Positions 23,827-32,964 of a DNA stretch of 64,000 nucleotides are shown one piece after another. Below the pieces are notes generated by a model. That model was not told the DNA's origin. It worked only from the letters and a program-made list of their open reading frames with translations, and did no database searches. Location: positions 1 through 64,000 of the forward strand of contig NZ_RJUB01000158.1 in NCBI RefSeq assembly GCF_024343615.1, written 5' to 3'. Position 1 is the first letter of the stretch. Each line of letters starts with the position of its first letter. Origin of the DNA: Ferruginibacter sp. HRS2-29 (GTDB lineage: Bacteria; Bacteroidota; Bacteroidia; Chitinophagales; Chitinophagaceae). The translations under genes and the position numbers were made by a program.

Positions 23827-24300
23827 ATGAAGATCATTCTCCCGATAATAATTTCAGCCACATTGTTTACCGCATGTAATTCATCTGATAGTAAAACGCC
23901 TACTCCGGAAACTCCGGCAGATACAGCCACTATTGCCGCTCCGGCAAAAAAAGATTCGGCGGTGGTATCCGGCGAATTGCTGGTAAACGGAGGAAATTAT
24001 TCTGAAAAAGAAAAAAAGATCCTCGACAGGATCGCCCAACTGCCTGAATTCAAAAAGTCTTACAAATACATCGATTCGCTTACAGACCATAAACATGGCT
24101 TGTCTTCCATGATATTCAAACCGCAAAAAGGGGAGAAATTTTATTATGTAAAAGTGGGTTACAGCAGCCCGGAAAGGTTTGAGACCTATTATAATTTTTA
24201 CGTAGACAGTACCACATTCGCCATTAATGTCGATGATGTGGTGGAAGCGGATATCGTGCCCATTGCTGAATGGAGAAAACGGGAAGCAAAAAGAAAATAA
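23827..24300 (+). CDS. lipoprotein of unknown function
   Basis: 157 residues from ATG 23827. The signal MKIILPIIISATLFTAC gives lipidation at Cys17, followed by a Thr/Pro/Ala-rich linker. The mature domain (about 55-157; LPEFKKSYKYIDSLTDHKHGLSSMIF, then FYYVKVGYSSPERFETYYNFYVD) looks like a small alpha/beta fold seen in other Bacteroidota lipoproteins. No function can be assigned. Confidence 0.75.
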   Translation: MKIILPIIISATLFTACNSSDSKTPTPETPADTATIAAPAKKDSAVVSGELLVNGGNYSEKEKKILDRIAQLPEFKKSYKYIDSLTDHKHGLSSMIFKPQKGEKFYYVKVGYSSPERFETYYNFYVDSTTFAINVDDVVEADIVPIAEWRKREAKRK

Positions 24301-24428
24301 TAGTATATTGCTGAAGTTTCCGGCACTGACAATTCTGGAATACGGTAAATAAAATTGTGCAAATATCAACTCATCACATCTGAACAGGATTGTCATGATC
24401 ATTGATAACCCTTTTTTAAATATGCTGT

Positions 24429-25622
24429 ATGAAAAGAGTTTTGTTAGTTTTTTTATTGTTGTTCTTCATTTCTAAAATTTCGCCGGCACAGGATTGTATC
24501 CTTAAAGATACCCTGCTCCGGGTCGATTTCGGAACTGCCGCGATACCTCAAGGTTTCAATCTCAACAAACTTTCTGAATACCGGAAGATCACCGGCAATT
24601 GCCCTGATGATGGTATGTATGCTTTCGTAACGTCTACCGCCAATTGTTATTCCGATCACTGGCATACTTTAAGCGAAGACCATACTCCCGGAGATTTTAT
24701 GGGCAACATGCTCATTGTAAATGCGTCATACAGGCAGAGTTTATTTTTTTATGCAAATCTTGCCGGACTTAAGCCTGGCAAGCGTTACGAGCTCAGTACA
24801 TGGCTGCTCAATCTCTGCAAACAAAATAATGATTGCACCGCTACCCTTCCTGATATCACGATCGTACTCGAAACGATTGATGGAAAACAGATCGCAAAAT
24901 TCAATACAGGCAGTATTGATCAAACTTCATCCGGTGTGTGGAGGCGGTTTTTCAGCACATTTTCCACGCCAGCCGATATGGGTATCGCGTCGCTGAAATT
25001 TTACACCAATGCACCTGGTGGATGTGGCAATGACTTTGCCATGGATGATATCACGTTCCGTGAATGTTACCTGCCCGAACCAGTAGTGGTTACCCCACCG
25101 CCGAAAAAGACCACCCCGTCACCGGTAGTGGTAAGACCTGCGGTGAAAAAGATTCCTGAAGAGAAATCATTGACAAAAAAGACCTCCGTGCCGGTGAAAG
25201 TTGTGCCGAAAGATATTCCTGCACAACCGGCACAGATCAAAGCGGCGGCCATCCGTGCAGAGATCCCGGCTGCCATCAGAACGAGGGAAAACCCGGTGAT
25301 AAAGACCATTGAATCCGTGCCAGGAACGCTTCTTATCGAACTGTACGACAATGGCACCATTGATGGCGATACGGTAAGCATTTACCTCAATAATGTGCTG
25401 GTTGTTTCAAGGGCCGGATTGTCGGAAAAACCCATCAGCGTGAAAGTCAATATCAACAAGGATCTTCCCCACCAGGAACTTATCATGGTGGCAGAAAATC
25501 TCGGTTCTATCCCACCGAATACATCGCTGATGGTAGTGACATCCAAAGGCAGAAGAGAAGAAGTTTTTATTTCATCTACCAGACAGAAAAATGCAAAGCT
25601 GGTGATCGAGCTTAAGGAATGA
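24429..25622 (+). CDS. secreted carbohydrate-binding-like protein, unknown function
   Basis: 397 residues. A signal peptide (MKRVLLVFLLLFFISKISPA) precedes a beta-rich domain (about 20-215) containing four or more Cys and GLKPGKRYELSTWLLNLCKQ and FAMDDITFREC. These features resemble galactose-binding-like/MAM modules of Bacteroidota surface proteins. A Pro/Lys-rich linker (about 217-290) is followed by a C-terminal domain (TLLIELYDNGTIDGDTVSIYLN) of a type common in Bacteroidota exported proteins. Function unknown; probably cell-surface or periplasmic. Confidence 0.75.
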   Translation: MKRVLLVFLLLFFISKISPAQDCILKDTLLRVDFGTAAIPQGFNLNKLSEYRKITGNCPDDGMYAFVTSTANCYSDHWHTLSEDHTPGDFMGNMLIVNASYRQSLFFYANLAGLKPGKRYELSTWLLNLCKQNNDCTATLPDITIVLETIDGKQIAKFNTGSIDQTSSGVWRRFFSTFSTPADMGIASLKFYTNAPGGCGNDFAMDDITFRECYLPEPVVVTPPPKKTTPSPVVVRPAVKKIPEEKSLTKKTSVPVKVVPKDIPAQPAQIKAAAIRAEIPAAIRTRENPVIKTIESVPGTLLIELYDNGTIDGDTVSIYLNNVLVVSRAGLSEKPISVKVNINKDLPHQELIMVAENLGSIPPNTSLMVVTSKGRREEVFISSTRQKNAKLVIELKE

Positions 25623-25700
25623 TAATCAGCCTGCTGCCATCCTGACCCAGGATAATGCTGCAGTATTCAACACCAGTTATTTATTGCTTAATTTCATTCC

Positions 25701-27497
25701 ATGAAAATCTTGTGGCAATACCTCAGGCCCTTCAAATGGCTGGTGATACTATCGCTGGCACTGGCAGGCATCACACAATTATTATCGTTGATCGACCCGT
25801 TGATCTTTGGAAAGATCATCGACGAATACGCACTCAATCCGCAAAAGAAACCTGAGAGCGAACTCGTGAATGGTGTGTTGTGGTGGCTGGCGATTGCAGT
25901 AGGTGTGGCAATGGCAGCCCGGCTGGCTAAAACTTTCCAGGATTATGTATTAAGATTGGTGGTGCAGAAATTCGGGATGCAGATATTCAACGACGGACTG
26001 AAACAGACGCTGCGACTGAGTTACCAGGAATTTGAAGAACAACGCAGCGGCGAAACATTATCCATCCTGCAAAAAACAAGACGGGATACGGAGTCGTTCA
26101 TCACTTCCTTCATCAACATACTTTTTTCTTCACTGGTAGGCATTGGGTTCCTCGTATGGTATGCCATCAACAAACACTGGGCGCTGATCCCGGTTTTTCT
26201 TATCGGTGTATTGTTACTTGGTGGGCTCACAGGATTGCTTAGCAAAAAAATAAAAACCGTACAACGTTCCATCTTCCGCGAAAATGCAAAGATGTCGGGC
26301 AGCATCACGGAGTCGCTGCGCAATATCGAGCTGGTGAAAAGCCTCGGGCTCACTTATTCCGAAATAAGACGGCTGAAAGGACTCACACAAAAGATATTCG
26401 ATCTTGAAATGGAAAAAGTAAAGAAGGTACGTACACTTTCTTTTTTGCAGGGCACTACGCTTAACATACTCAAACAATCCATCCTTTTTATTTTGCTCTG
26501 GCTGATATTCAGGCATGTACTTTCCCCCGGAGAACTCATTTCCATGCAGTTCATCACCAACACGATCTTCGGCCCCTTGCAGGAATTAGGCAATATCATC
26601 CTCTCTTACCGCGAAGCCGAAGCATCGCTTCAAAATTTTGATGCATTGATGAAAAAGCCCGTGGAATACCGTCCTGAAGAACCTATTGATGTAGGCGAGA
26701 TGCAGAGCCTGCAGTTTGATAAAGTAGTTTTCAGGCACAAAACAGCCGCGGAAAATTCTATCGACCATATCTCATTTTCTGCCAAAGTGGGTGACTCCAT
26801 TGCATTTGTAGGCCCGTCAGGTTCGGGAAAATCCACACTCGTTAAATTATTGGTGGGGCTTTATGCACCTGTTGAGGGGAATATTTATTTCGACGGCATA
26901 TCGGTGAAGGATATACGCTACAACCGCATCCGCAAGCAGATCGGTTTCGTAACGCAGGAAACACAATTGTTTGCCGGCACCATCCGCGACAATCTTCAGT
27001 TCACCAAGGCCGGCGCCACCGATGAAGAGATGACCACTGCATTGACGAAAGCCTCTGCCGGCAAGCTTTTACAAAAATCCGACAAAGGATTGGACACGAT
27101 GCTCGGCGAAGGCGGCACTAAATTATCAGGTGGCGAAAAACAACGTTTGTCAATCGCCCGTGCTTTGCTCCGCAATCCACGACTGTTGATATTTGACGAA
27201 GCTACTTCGGCACTCGACAGCCTTACGGAGGAAGACATTACAGAAACGATCCGTAATATTGCCGCAGAGCAAAAACAGATCATCATCTCCATCGCACACC
27301 GGCTAAGCACTATCATGTATGCCGACAGGATCTATGTGCTCGAGAAAGGCCGTATCGTTGAAACCGGATCTCATCATGAACTGGTAGAAATGAAAGGATT
27401 GTATTACGCCATGTGGAGGCAGCAGATCGGTGAAAGAAAAATGATTGTACCGGAAGTGGTTGTAAATACTGAAGAAGACATTGTGGATAATGTATGA
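25701..27497 (+). CDS. ABC exporter, fused membrane and ATPase domains
   Basis: 598 residues. The membrane domain has six helices (about 1-320), and the nucleotide-binding domain has Walker A GPSGSGKSTL, Q-loop FVTQETQLFAG, signature KLSGGEKQRLSIARAL, Walker B RLLIFDEATSALD and the H-loop IAHRL. It would act as a homodimer or heterodimer exporting lipid, peptide or drug; substrate unknown. The stop codon lies inside the first STATGAT heptamer, giving the C-terminus D-N-V. Confidence 0.93.
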   Translation: MKILWQYLRPFKWLVILSLALAGITQLLSLIDPLIFGKIIDEYALNPQKKPESELVNGVLWWLAIAVGVAMAARLAKTFQDYVLRLVVQKFGMQIFNDGLKQTLRLSYQEFEEQRSGETLSILQKTRRDTESFITSFINILFSSLVGIGFLVWYAINKHWALIPVFLIGVLLLGGLTGLLSKKIKTVQRSIFRENAKMSGSITESLRNIELVKSLGLTYSEIRRLKGLTQKIFDLEMEKVKKVRTLSFLQGTTLNILKQSILFILLWLIFRHVLSPGELISMQFITNTIFGPLQELGNIILSYREAEASLQNFDALMKKPVEYRPEEPIDVGEMQSLQFDKVVFRHKTAAENSIDHISFSAKVGDSIAFVGPSGSGKSTLVKLLVGLYAPVEGNIYFDGISVKDIRYNRIRKQIGFVTQETQLFAGTIRDNLQFTKAGATDEEMTTALTKASAGKLLQKSDKGLDTMLGEGGTKLSGGEKQRLSIARALLRNPRLLIFDEATSALDSLTEEDITETIRNIAAEQKQIIISIAHRLSTIMYADRIYVLEKGRIVETGSHHELVEMKGLYYAMWRQQIGERKMIVPEVVVNTEEDIVDNV

Positions 27498-27642
27498 TGT
27501 ATGATCTATGATCTATGATGTATGATGTGAGATGAAATGTATGATGGATGATGGATTTTTTTTTAGGTTTGAAAATTCTTTCTGTTTTACAAAATACTAC
27601 GAATCGGAAGACATCATACATCTCACATCATACATCATACAT
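27492..27642. repeat. STATGAT heptamer inverted repeat providing two stop codons
   Basis: The left arm (GTATGAT, GTATGAT, CTATGAT, CTATGAT, GTATGAT, 27492-27526 and degenerate units after) contains the stop of the ABC gene. The complementary right arm (ATCATAC, ATCTCAC, ATCATAC, ATCATAC, 27613-27640) contains the stop of the convergent M23 gene (27635-27637). Both proteins therefore end in N-V. Confidence 0.9.
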
Positions 27643-28231
27643 TTTTATATTTTTTCCAGAAATGCAAATATTTTATTCCTTTTGAAGTTTTAAACCTGGT
27701 CGGTATCTGCTGCCAATTTCCCTTACCATTACTTTTCCAAACAAGAAAATGAAGATGAGGAACCGCAGCATACCCGGTTTTACCGCTCAACGAAATCAAT
27801 TGGCCCTGTTTAACGGTATCGCCTACCTGCACCAATGCGCCGTCTTTTTGCAAATGCCAGTAACCGGCTCTTGTACTATCGCTGTGTTCAATTACGATAT
27901 TATTTCCATACGGCCGGTACTTCTTATTAAGTCCGCCCCTGTCGCCATCTTCTTTGACGCGAATGACAACACCTCCCCTGGCTGCACAGATCCCGGTTCC
28001 TCGTTTCATGTTGAAGTCGAGCGCCGCCCGCTCTTTGTGCGAAAAATGGCTGAAATACCCCTGGATGACACGAAATGATTTCCCTTGCTTGTAAGGCAAA
28101 GCGTATACGAAACTTGTATCGTCTTTGACAGTTCCGTTCAGCAGGCCTCTCACTTCTTTACGCTGGGGGTTCTTGCTGACGCCGCATGCAGCCAATACCA
28201 GGCATATAAATACAATGAATACCCTCATCAA
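27635..28231 (-). CDS. M23 family metallopeptidase lipoprotein
   Basis: 198 residues. The signal MMRVFIVFICLVLAAC ends in a lipobox. The peptidase M23 (LytM) domain includes ALDFNMKRGTGICAARGGVV, NNIVIEHSDSTRAGYWHLQ and the zinc-binding HLHFLVWK. It probably cleaves peptidoglycan cross-bridges or other peptides in the periplasm. The usual first His of the HxxxD motif is replaced in the visible RAALDFN, so catalysis is uncertain. It lies 12 bp after the methyltransferase gene in the same direction. Confidence 0.85.
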   Translation of the reverse strand: MMRVFIVFICLVLAACGVSKNPQRKEVRGLLNGTVKDDTSFVYALPYKQGKSFRVIQGYFSHFSHKERAALDFNMKRGTGICAARGGVVIRVKEDGDRGGLNKKYRPYGNNIVIEHSDSTRAGYWHLQKDGALVQVGDTVKQGQLISLSGKTGYAAVPHLHFLVWKSNGKGNWQQIPTRFKTSKGIKYLHFWKKYKNV

Positions 28232-28243
28232 AAAATCATTAAA

Positions 28244-29041
28244 TTATTTTACGGCGCTCAATGAATACACCATCGGGATAAGATCGTCCAGGGTTTTTAT
28301 CCTGAACTTTCCTTTTTCAAATTCGTAGGTATTATTGAAACAATCGTAGGGTGAATAATCATATTCTTCAAACGACCTGATCGTAAGCCCTTGCCGCAGA
28401 AGGCTACCGAGCACTTCCGCAAGTCCGTGATTCCAGCTGATGGCAGTGGCCTGCATATCGGCAGATTTATCCGCATAGGTACCTTTTTCCATTTCAACGA
28501 TCGGATCGCTTTTAGAATACCGGTACGTGATCTTGCTAAAATCATTGTCGAACATCCATACTACAGGATGAAATTCTACAAACACAAATTTGCCCCCTGG
28601 CTTAAGATAACGGTTAACTATAGACGCCCATTTATCCAGGTCGGGCAGCCAGCCGATGGTGCCATAGCTGGTGAAGACAAGATCAAATTGTTTATCAAGA
28701 TGTTGCGGAAGATCGTAAATATCACAACAGATGAAATCCGCATCGGCATTGAGTTCTGTGGCTAGCGACTTCGCTGCTCCTATAGCATTATCCGAAAGAT
28801 CAACACCGGTTACACTTGCTCCCATCCGTGCCAGCGAGATGCTGTCTTGCCCAAAATGGCATTGCAGGTGAAGAATGGATTTGCCACTAACGTCGCCGAG
28901 TAAACGCAGTTCTATTTCGTTGAGTGTATTCCTTCCTTCTTTAAATCCTTTCACATCGTAAAATTCCGAAGCGACGTGAAAACCTGTTTTGGCATTCCAT
29001 AATGCTTTATTGATTGCCACGTAATTATTATGTTCTGACAT
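28244..29041 (-). CDS. class I SAM-dependent methyltransferase
   Basis: 265 residues. The SAM-binding Rossmann motifs are SILHLQCHFGQDSISLARMGASVTGVDLSDNAI (motif I and acidic loop) and FDLVFTSYGTIGWL (motif II/III), followed by LKPGGKFVFVEFHPV. Motif I has C in place of the canonical acidic residue and one Gly (HLQCHFGQDS), a form typical of a subgroup of these enzymes. The substrate is unknown. M23 gene follows by 12 bp. Confidence 0.88.
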   Translation of the reverse strand: MSEHNNYVAINKALWNAKTGFHVASEFYDVKGFKEGRNTLNEIELRLLGDVSGKSILHLQCHFGQDSISLARMGASVTGVDLSDNAIGAAKSLATELNADADFICCDIYDLPQHLDKQFDLVFTSYGTIGWLPDLDKWASIVNRYLKPGGKFVFVEFHPVVWMFDNDFSKITYRYSKSDPIVEMEKGTYADKSADMQATAISWNHGLAEVLGSLLRQGLTIRSFEEYDYSPYDCFNNTYEFEKGKFRIKTLDDLIPMVYSLSAVK

Positions 29042-29216
29042 TATAAGTTATTTATTTGGCTAAAAGTTAAACTGATCATTTCATCACTTCATGTTGTATC
29101 ACATCATGCCAGCTAAGCCTGTGCAGGTAAGCTTCCTGGCCTAAGTAGTATCAAAAGCGTCATTCTCCGTTAAGGACTTCCCGCAATTTGCGGAAGTTGC
29201 TCTGCATGATAAAAGA
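29042..29216. other. spacer with hairpin before SMR stop
   Basis: No gene is seen. ACTTCCCGCAATTTGCGGAAGT (29176-29197) is a hairpin with one extra C, located just after the SMR stop on the minus strand. It lacks a T-run, so termination is uncertain. Confidence 0.4.
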
Positions 29217-29546
29217 TCAATGCGATGAAACGGCTTTCAATCCGACTATGGATGCGATTAAAGTTACAATAAAAAATACACGCCAGAAGTCCGCAGGTTC
29301 TTTAAATACAAAAATCCCGATGAGAACCGTGCCCACTGCTCCCACGCCTGTCCATACCGCATATGCGGTACCTATGGGCAATGTCTGTGTAGCTTTTATC
29401 AGCAACAACATACTAACGGTCAGGCATACCAGAAAACCGATAAACCAATATACTGATGTAGTCCCGGTCGTTTCTTTTACTTTACCAAGACAAGTCGCGA
29501 ACGCCACTTCGAAGAAGCCGGCGATGATAAGGATGATCCAATTCAT
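29217..29546 (-). CDS. SMR family efflux protein, SugE/Gdx-like
   Basis: 109 residues with four membrane helices. WIILIIAGFFEVAFATCLGK has the essential Glu of the SMR family in F-E-V, as in the SugE/Gdx branch, and GTAYAVWTGVGAVGTVLIG fits the same branch. Gdx proteins export guanidinium while EmrE-like ones export drugs; the branch is likely but not certain. No guanidine riboswitch is seen upstream; the gap to the TonB gene is a CYCTAAA repeat. Confidence 0.88.
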   Translation of the reverse strand: MNWIILIIAGFFEVAFATCLGKVKETTGTTSVYWFIGFLVCLTVSMLLLIKATQTLPIGTAYAVWTGVGAVGTVLIGIFVFKEPADFWRVFFIVTLIASIVGLKAVSSH

Positions 29547-29547
29547 A

Positions 29548-29626
29548 GTTTAGAGTTTAGAGATTAGGGTTTAGGGGGGCTAGACACTTACGGCCTAAAC
29601 CCTGATCCCTAATCTATAATCTTATT
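29548..29626. repeat. CYCTAAA heptamer inverted repeat
   Basis: Left arm AGTTTAGAGTTTAGAGATTAGGG (29548-29573) and right arm CTAAACCCTGATCCCTAATC (29595-29614), ending at the TAG of the TonB receptor gene (29614-29616). Confidence 0.8.
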
Positions 29627-31812
29627 TTTATTCCGCCATTAAAAACAAATCCTTCTGTGTGGTTCCATATCTCGTCAAAAGTTGGTGCGGTATGGCTGCC
29701 ATTCACTACGTTCTTGTATTTCGATTGGCGGGTATCGGTAAAGTTTTCAAAGTTCACATAAACTGAAATTTTCGAAAACACTTTTTCCGCCATGAATCCG
29801 AATTCACTGAAAGATGGTGTGCGATAACCGTTGGTCAGGTATTGTCTTCCTGTGAAATAACCTTCCAGTCCCAGTTTGAGGAACCCTTCTTTTTCATAGA
29901 TCAATGCGGTGTTTAATTTGCCGCGGGGCACCAATGGCAGAAACTGGTTTCCTGCAAGATACTTCGCTTTTGTGTCGGTAAAAGTATACCCGAGGAACAA
30001 TTTAAAAAACCGTTTGTAAACCAGTTTCGCATTCGTTTCAAAACCCAGGGTATTCACGGGTTTCGAAGCATTCTGGAAAAAATATTGATCGGGCATTCCC
30101 GGTGAAGCTGTCAGTACAAGCGGTTTGCGGATATTGGTGTAAAAAAACAGGTGATTGAAACTGAAAGAAAAATCGTCGCCAAATCTTGTCCGATAATCGA
30201 TATCCGCGGTACCGCCATAACTTTGTTCGGCAATCACATTGTTGAGTTGCTGCACTCCAGAATACTGAATCGTTTCCGTTTGTTCGGTAAACAATGAAGG
30301 CGCCTTATACCCCATTCCTCCGCCAATGCGGGAAGAAAGATGATCGTTGTATTTGATCAGCAACGATACCCTGGGCAGCAGGAAAAAAGTGGTCTTTGAA
30401 TAAATATCATTTTTATAATTTACAAGATCGGCCCTCAGACCGGTTTCCAGCTTTATTTTTTCAGAGGCATCCCAGGTATGCTGCGCATAGGCGCCACCGG
30501 TAGTTGTGGTATAATTTCTTTTTTGAAATGAGCTCGTGTCTTCGCGGAATTGATTGTAAAGAAAATTAGCGCCCACTACCAGCGAGTGTTTTTTCGCATT
30601 GGCTACATAAGAGACATCTGTAAATGCATTTAATTCGTTGCCTCCAAATTGGTAGCCGGGAACAATTATATCCCTGTCGAAATAACTGATACTTTGTTTT
30701 GCCACCAGGCTTTTTCCTTCGGCAAGTTTTTTATCGAGCTGCAACGTGGTGATGTTTCGTAATGTATTGTTCTTTTCAAAATACCGGTGATCCGCACTGG
30801 TATTATTTTTAATCGCCTCAACATCTCCTCCCGTGCGTTTGCCTTTTGTAAAACTATTTCCGATCTGGATGGTCGTTTTGTCATTGGGATAAAAAAACAA
30901 TTTCGGATGTATCGTAAATTCGTCCGACTCAGGCACTTCTGTAAAATCATCTTTGTCAACATCATACAATTTCTGATGATTGTAAAGCGCCAGCAAAGTA
31001 TAACCGAATTTATTTTTCTTTGCTGAAAGAAATGCGCCAACATTTGCCTGGCCAATGTTGGAATAGTTCAGCAAAAAATTATATTCCGGTTTGTCCTTAG
31101 GGGTTTTAGAAACAAAATTGATCACACCGGCAATAGCGCCACCGCCGTACAATGGCGAAGCCGGGCCCTTTATGATCTCCACCTGTTTAAGATCGAGCGG
31201 CGGAATTTCCAGCACGCTCAAACCGCTGGAAAAATTGCCGAAATTGGGGAACCCGTCTTTCAGCAATTGCGTATAACGTCCGTCCAGCCCTTGTATGCGC
31301 ACACTGGCATTCGCTGAAGTGGCGGATGTTTGCTGCATCTGAATCCCGGTACTTTCATGCAGGATCATCGCAACGTTGGCCGGGCGCATATTACTCTTCT
31401 CATCAATTTCTTCGAGTGATATAGCTTCCACCCTGGTTGGTACATTGGCTATCGTGCGGCTGGTACGGGTAGACTGCACCACCACTTCTTCCATCTCTTC
31501 TTCCTCCGATCCTGTCAGCCTTATTTCGATCGTTCCTTTCTCAAGTTCTTTCAGAGTGATCTTTACATTGACTTCCTCAAATCCAAGTGCGGTGATTTCT
31601 GCCGTGAGCTCTGCCGGGATAATATCTTGGAATGTCGCCACTCCATTGCTGTCGGCAACTGCTGACTGTGCGGTGCCTTTCAATTGCACGGTGGCACCCG
31701 CCACTCCGGCGCCGCTTTCTTTTGCGGTGATGGTAAATCGTATTGTTTTTTGTGCGCCTGCCATCAGTGTACTGAATAGCAGTATGGCTACAAATGAATA
31801 TATTTTGTACAT
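29614..31812 (-). CDS. TonB-dependent receptor with carboxypeptidase-regulatory domain
   Basis: 732 residues. Signal peptide (MYKIYSFVAILLFSTLMAGAQ); a carboxypeptidase D regulatory-like domain (about 22-105); the plug (about 120-230, with VRIQGLDGRYTQLLKDGFP and IIKGPASPLYGGGAIAGVINFVSK); and a 22-strand-type barrel ending in an aromatic-rich terminus (EGFVFNGGIKIRL). It imports a bulky ligand across the outer membrane using TonB. The DUF6660 gene upstream, on the same strand and rich in His and Cys, hints at a metal or metal-chelate ligand; that is inference. Confidence 0.93.
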   Translation of the reverse strand: MYKIYSFVAILLFSTLMAGAQKTIRFTITAKESGAGVAGATVQLKGTAQSAVADSNGVATFQDIIPAELTAEITALGFEEVNVKITLKELEKGTIEIRLTGSEEEEMEEVVVQSTRTSRTIANVPTRVEAISLEEIDEKSNMRPANVAMILHESTGIQMQQTSATSANASVRIQGLDGRYTQLLKDGFPNFGNFSSGLSVLEIPPLDLKQVEIIKGPASPLYGGGAIAGVINFVSKTPKDKPEYNFLLNYSNIGQANVGAFLSAKKNKFGYTLLALYNHQKLYDVDKDDFTEVPESDEFTIHPKLFFYPNDKTTIQIGNSFTKGKRTGGDVEAIKNNTSADHRYFEKNNTLRNITTLQLDKKLAEGKSLVAKQSISYFDRDIIVPGYQFGGNELNAFTDVSYVANAKKHSLVVGANFLYNQFREDTSSFQKRNYTTTTGGAYAQHTWDASEKIKLETGLRADLVNYKNDIYSKTTFFLLPRVSLLIKYNDHLSSRIGGGMGYKAPSLFTEQTETIQYSGVQQLNNVIAEQSYGGTADIDYRTRFGDDFSFSFNHLFFYTNIRKPLVLTASPGMPDQYFFQNASKPVNTLGFETNAKLVYKRFFKLFLGYTFTDTKAKYLAGNQFLPLVPRGKLNTALIYEKEGFLKLGLEGYFTGRQYLTNGYRTPSFSEFGFMAEKVFSKISVYVNFENFTDTRQSKYKNVVNGSHTAPTFDEIWNHTEGFVFNGGIKIRL

Positions 31813-31817
31813 GATAA

Positions 31818-31924
31818 AGATTAGTGATTAGAGATTAGTGTTTACGGAGAAGTTTAGGGTTTAGAATTTAGCGTTTAGGAGAATTTCTTCTCAATTCTAA
31901 TCTCCAAACCCTAAACTCTAAACT
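31818..31924. repeat. CYCTAAA heptamer inverted repeat
   Basis: A degenerate left arm of GATTAG/TTTAGGG units (31818-31880) and a right arm AATCTCCAAACCCTAAACTC (31898-31919), ending at the stop of the DUF6660 gene. It occupies the whole space between that gene and the TonB receptor. Confidence 0.75.
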
Positions 31925-32246
31925 ATCTCTGTGGGGGCTGCCAGATAGGATAATGCATATCTGAGATAGATGCATCAAAATGAAAGGTAAAATTTCGCGG
32001 TTCGAAGGGTTGTCTGGCAGGCGTTGTATAATTCAGGTATTTCGCCAATGCGTGATTGCAACAGGTACAGCTGCATAGTGGCGGGCAATCGTCTTCGTGA
32101 TCCTGCTGATCATGCGAATGTTCTTTTTGTTGCGAAGCTATTTCTGTCGGGGAATTTGGCGTATCAGCACAAGCCTGCAATTCGTTGCAGGGCAACAACA
32201 CCAGGCTGAAAAAATACAGGACAAAAAGTTTAAAAAACAGTTTCAC
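31923..32246 (-). CDS. DUF6660-like His/Cys-rich exported protein
   Basis: 107 residues. A signal peptide (MKLFFKLFVLYFFSLVLLPC) is followed by a His/Asp/Cys-rich stretch, KEHSHDQQDHEDDCPPLCSC then TCCNH, which should bind metal ions. This matches the small DUF6660 proteins found beside metal efflux or uptake genes in Bacteroidota. It lies upstream of the TonB receptor on the same strand, so both may serve metal homeostasis. The exact role is unknown. Confidence 0.75.
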   Translation of the reverse strand: MKLFFKLFVLYFFSLVLLPCNELQACADTPNSPTEIASQQKEHSHDQQDHEDDCPPLCSCTCCNHALAKYLNYTTPARQPFEPRNFTFHFDASISDMHYPIWQPPQR

Positions 32247-32304
32247 GGAGGCAAAGATAAGGAATGAGTGGATGAGGCAATGGGTGAATAAGTGAACAGG
32301 TAAA

Positions 32305-32330
32305 TAAAAAATCCCCGCAAATGCGGGGAT
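32305..32330 (-). terminator. intrinsic terminator after DUF5684 gene
   Basis: Read on the minus strand: ATCCCCGCATTTGCGGGGAT followed by TTTTTATTTA. The stem is 8-9 bp and perfect. It lies 26 bp after the stop of the gene at 32356. Confidence 0.85.
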
Positions 32331-32355
32331 GAGGGTGATTTAAATATAAGATAAG

Positions 32356-32727
32356 TTATTTGGCGCCGATAGCATCGATCTCTGCCTGGAATACATTCTG
32401 GCCGTTAGGTCCAATGTATTTGGCATCGCCAAAACCAAGCATAGGAAAGAAGATAAAACCCAGCAAAAACAGGCCAATACCGAAACCTGTATCTTTTCCG
32501 AAAGATTTCGCAAGAGCGATATAACTTACGATAGCAATGTAAATATTGGCAAACGGAATGAAGATCAGCCACCAGTTTTTCGTACCTGATATCTTGCACA
32601 TTACATAGAAATTATAAATCGGCACAATTGCAGCCCAGCCTGGCTCACCGGCTTTTTCGAATGTCTTCCAGATACTGGCAATGATAAACACGATCAACGC
32701 CAGGTAAATTACCAAAATGATTCCCAT
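32356..32727 (-). CDS. DUF5684-like membrane protein
   Basis: 123 residues from the ATG at 32727, chosen over 32760 because the hydrophobic segment starts there. Three or four membrane segments are present. The motif KAGEPGWAAIVPIYNFYVMCKISG then NWWLIFIPFANIY is the DUF5684 hallmark, related to the N-terminal region found next to signal peptidases. Function unknown. It has its own terminator. Confidence 0.82.
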   Translation of the reverse strand: MGIILVIYLALIVFIIASIWKTFEKAGEPGWAAIVPIYNFYVMCKISGTKNWWLIFIPFANIYIAIVSYIALAKSFGKDTGFGIGLFLLGFIFFPMLGFGDAKYIGPNGQNVFQAEIDAIGAK

Positions 32728-32898
32728 AAAAAGTAGTTTTAGTTTTGAATGATGTGTCAAATAAACATATTTCTTAATTAATATGCAAGCTAAGAAAGGT
32801 TGTTTTTTGAAATATTAAAATCACATATTTGGCACGAGTGGAGTTGTTTTTGGTTATCAGGATAACTGCTGATGGGATCGGAGAAATTCTGTCAGGGT

Positions 32899-32937
32899 AA
32901 AAAAAGGCCCTCCTGAAATCAGGAAGGCCTTTTTTTA
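32899..32937 (-). terminator. groL terminator (bidirectional)
   Basis: AAAAAGGCC-CTCCTGA...TCAGGA-AGGCCTTTTTTT: a long stem with A-run and T-run on either side, 28 bp after the groL stop. Confidence 0.85.
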
Positions 32938-32964
32938 AATTCTAAATTTTTAATTCTTAATTGT

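Noticed and set aside
29547..29613. Guanidine riboswitch upstream of the SugE-like gene
   Set aside because: The gap consists of CYCTAAA heptamer arms; no ykkC-like motif is seen.
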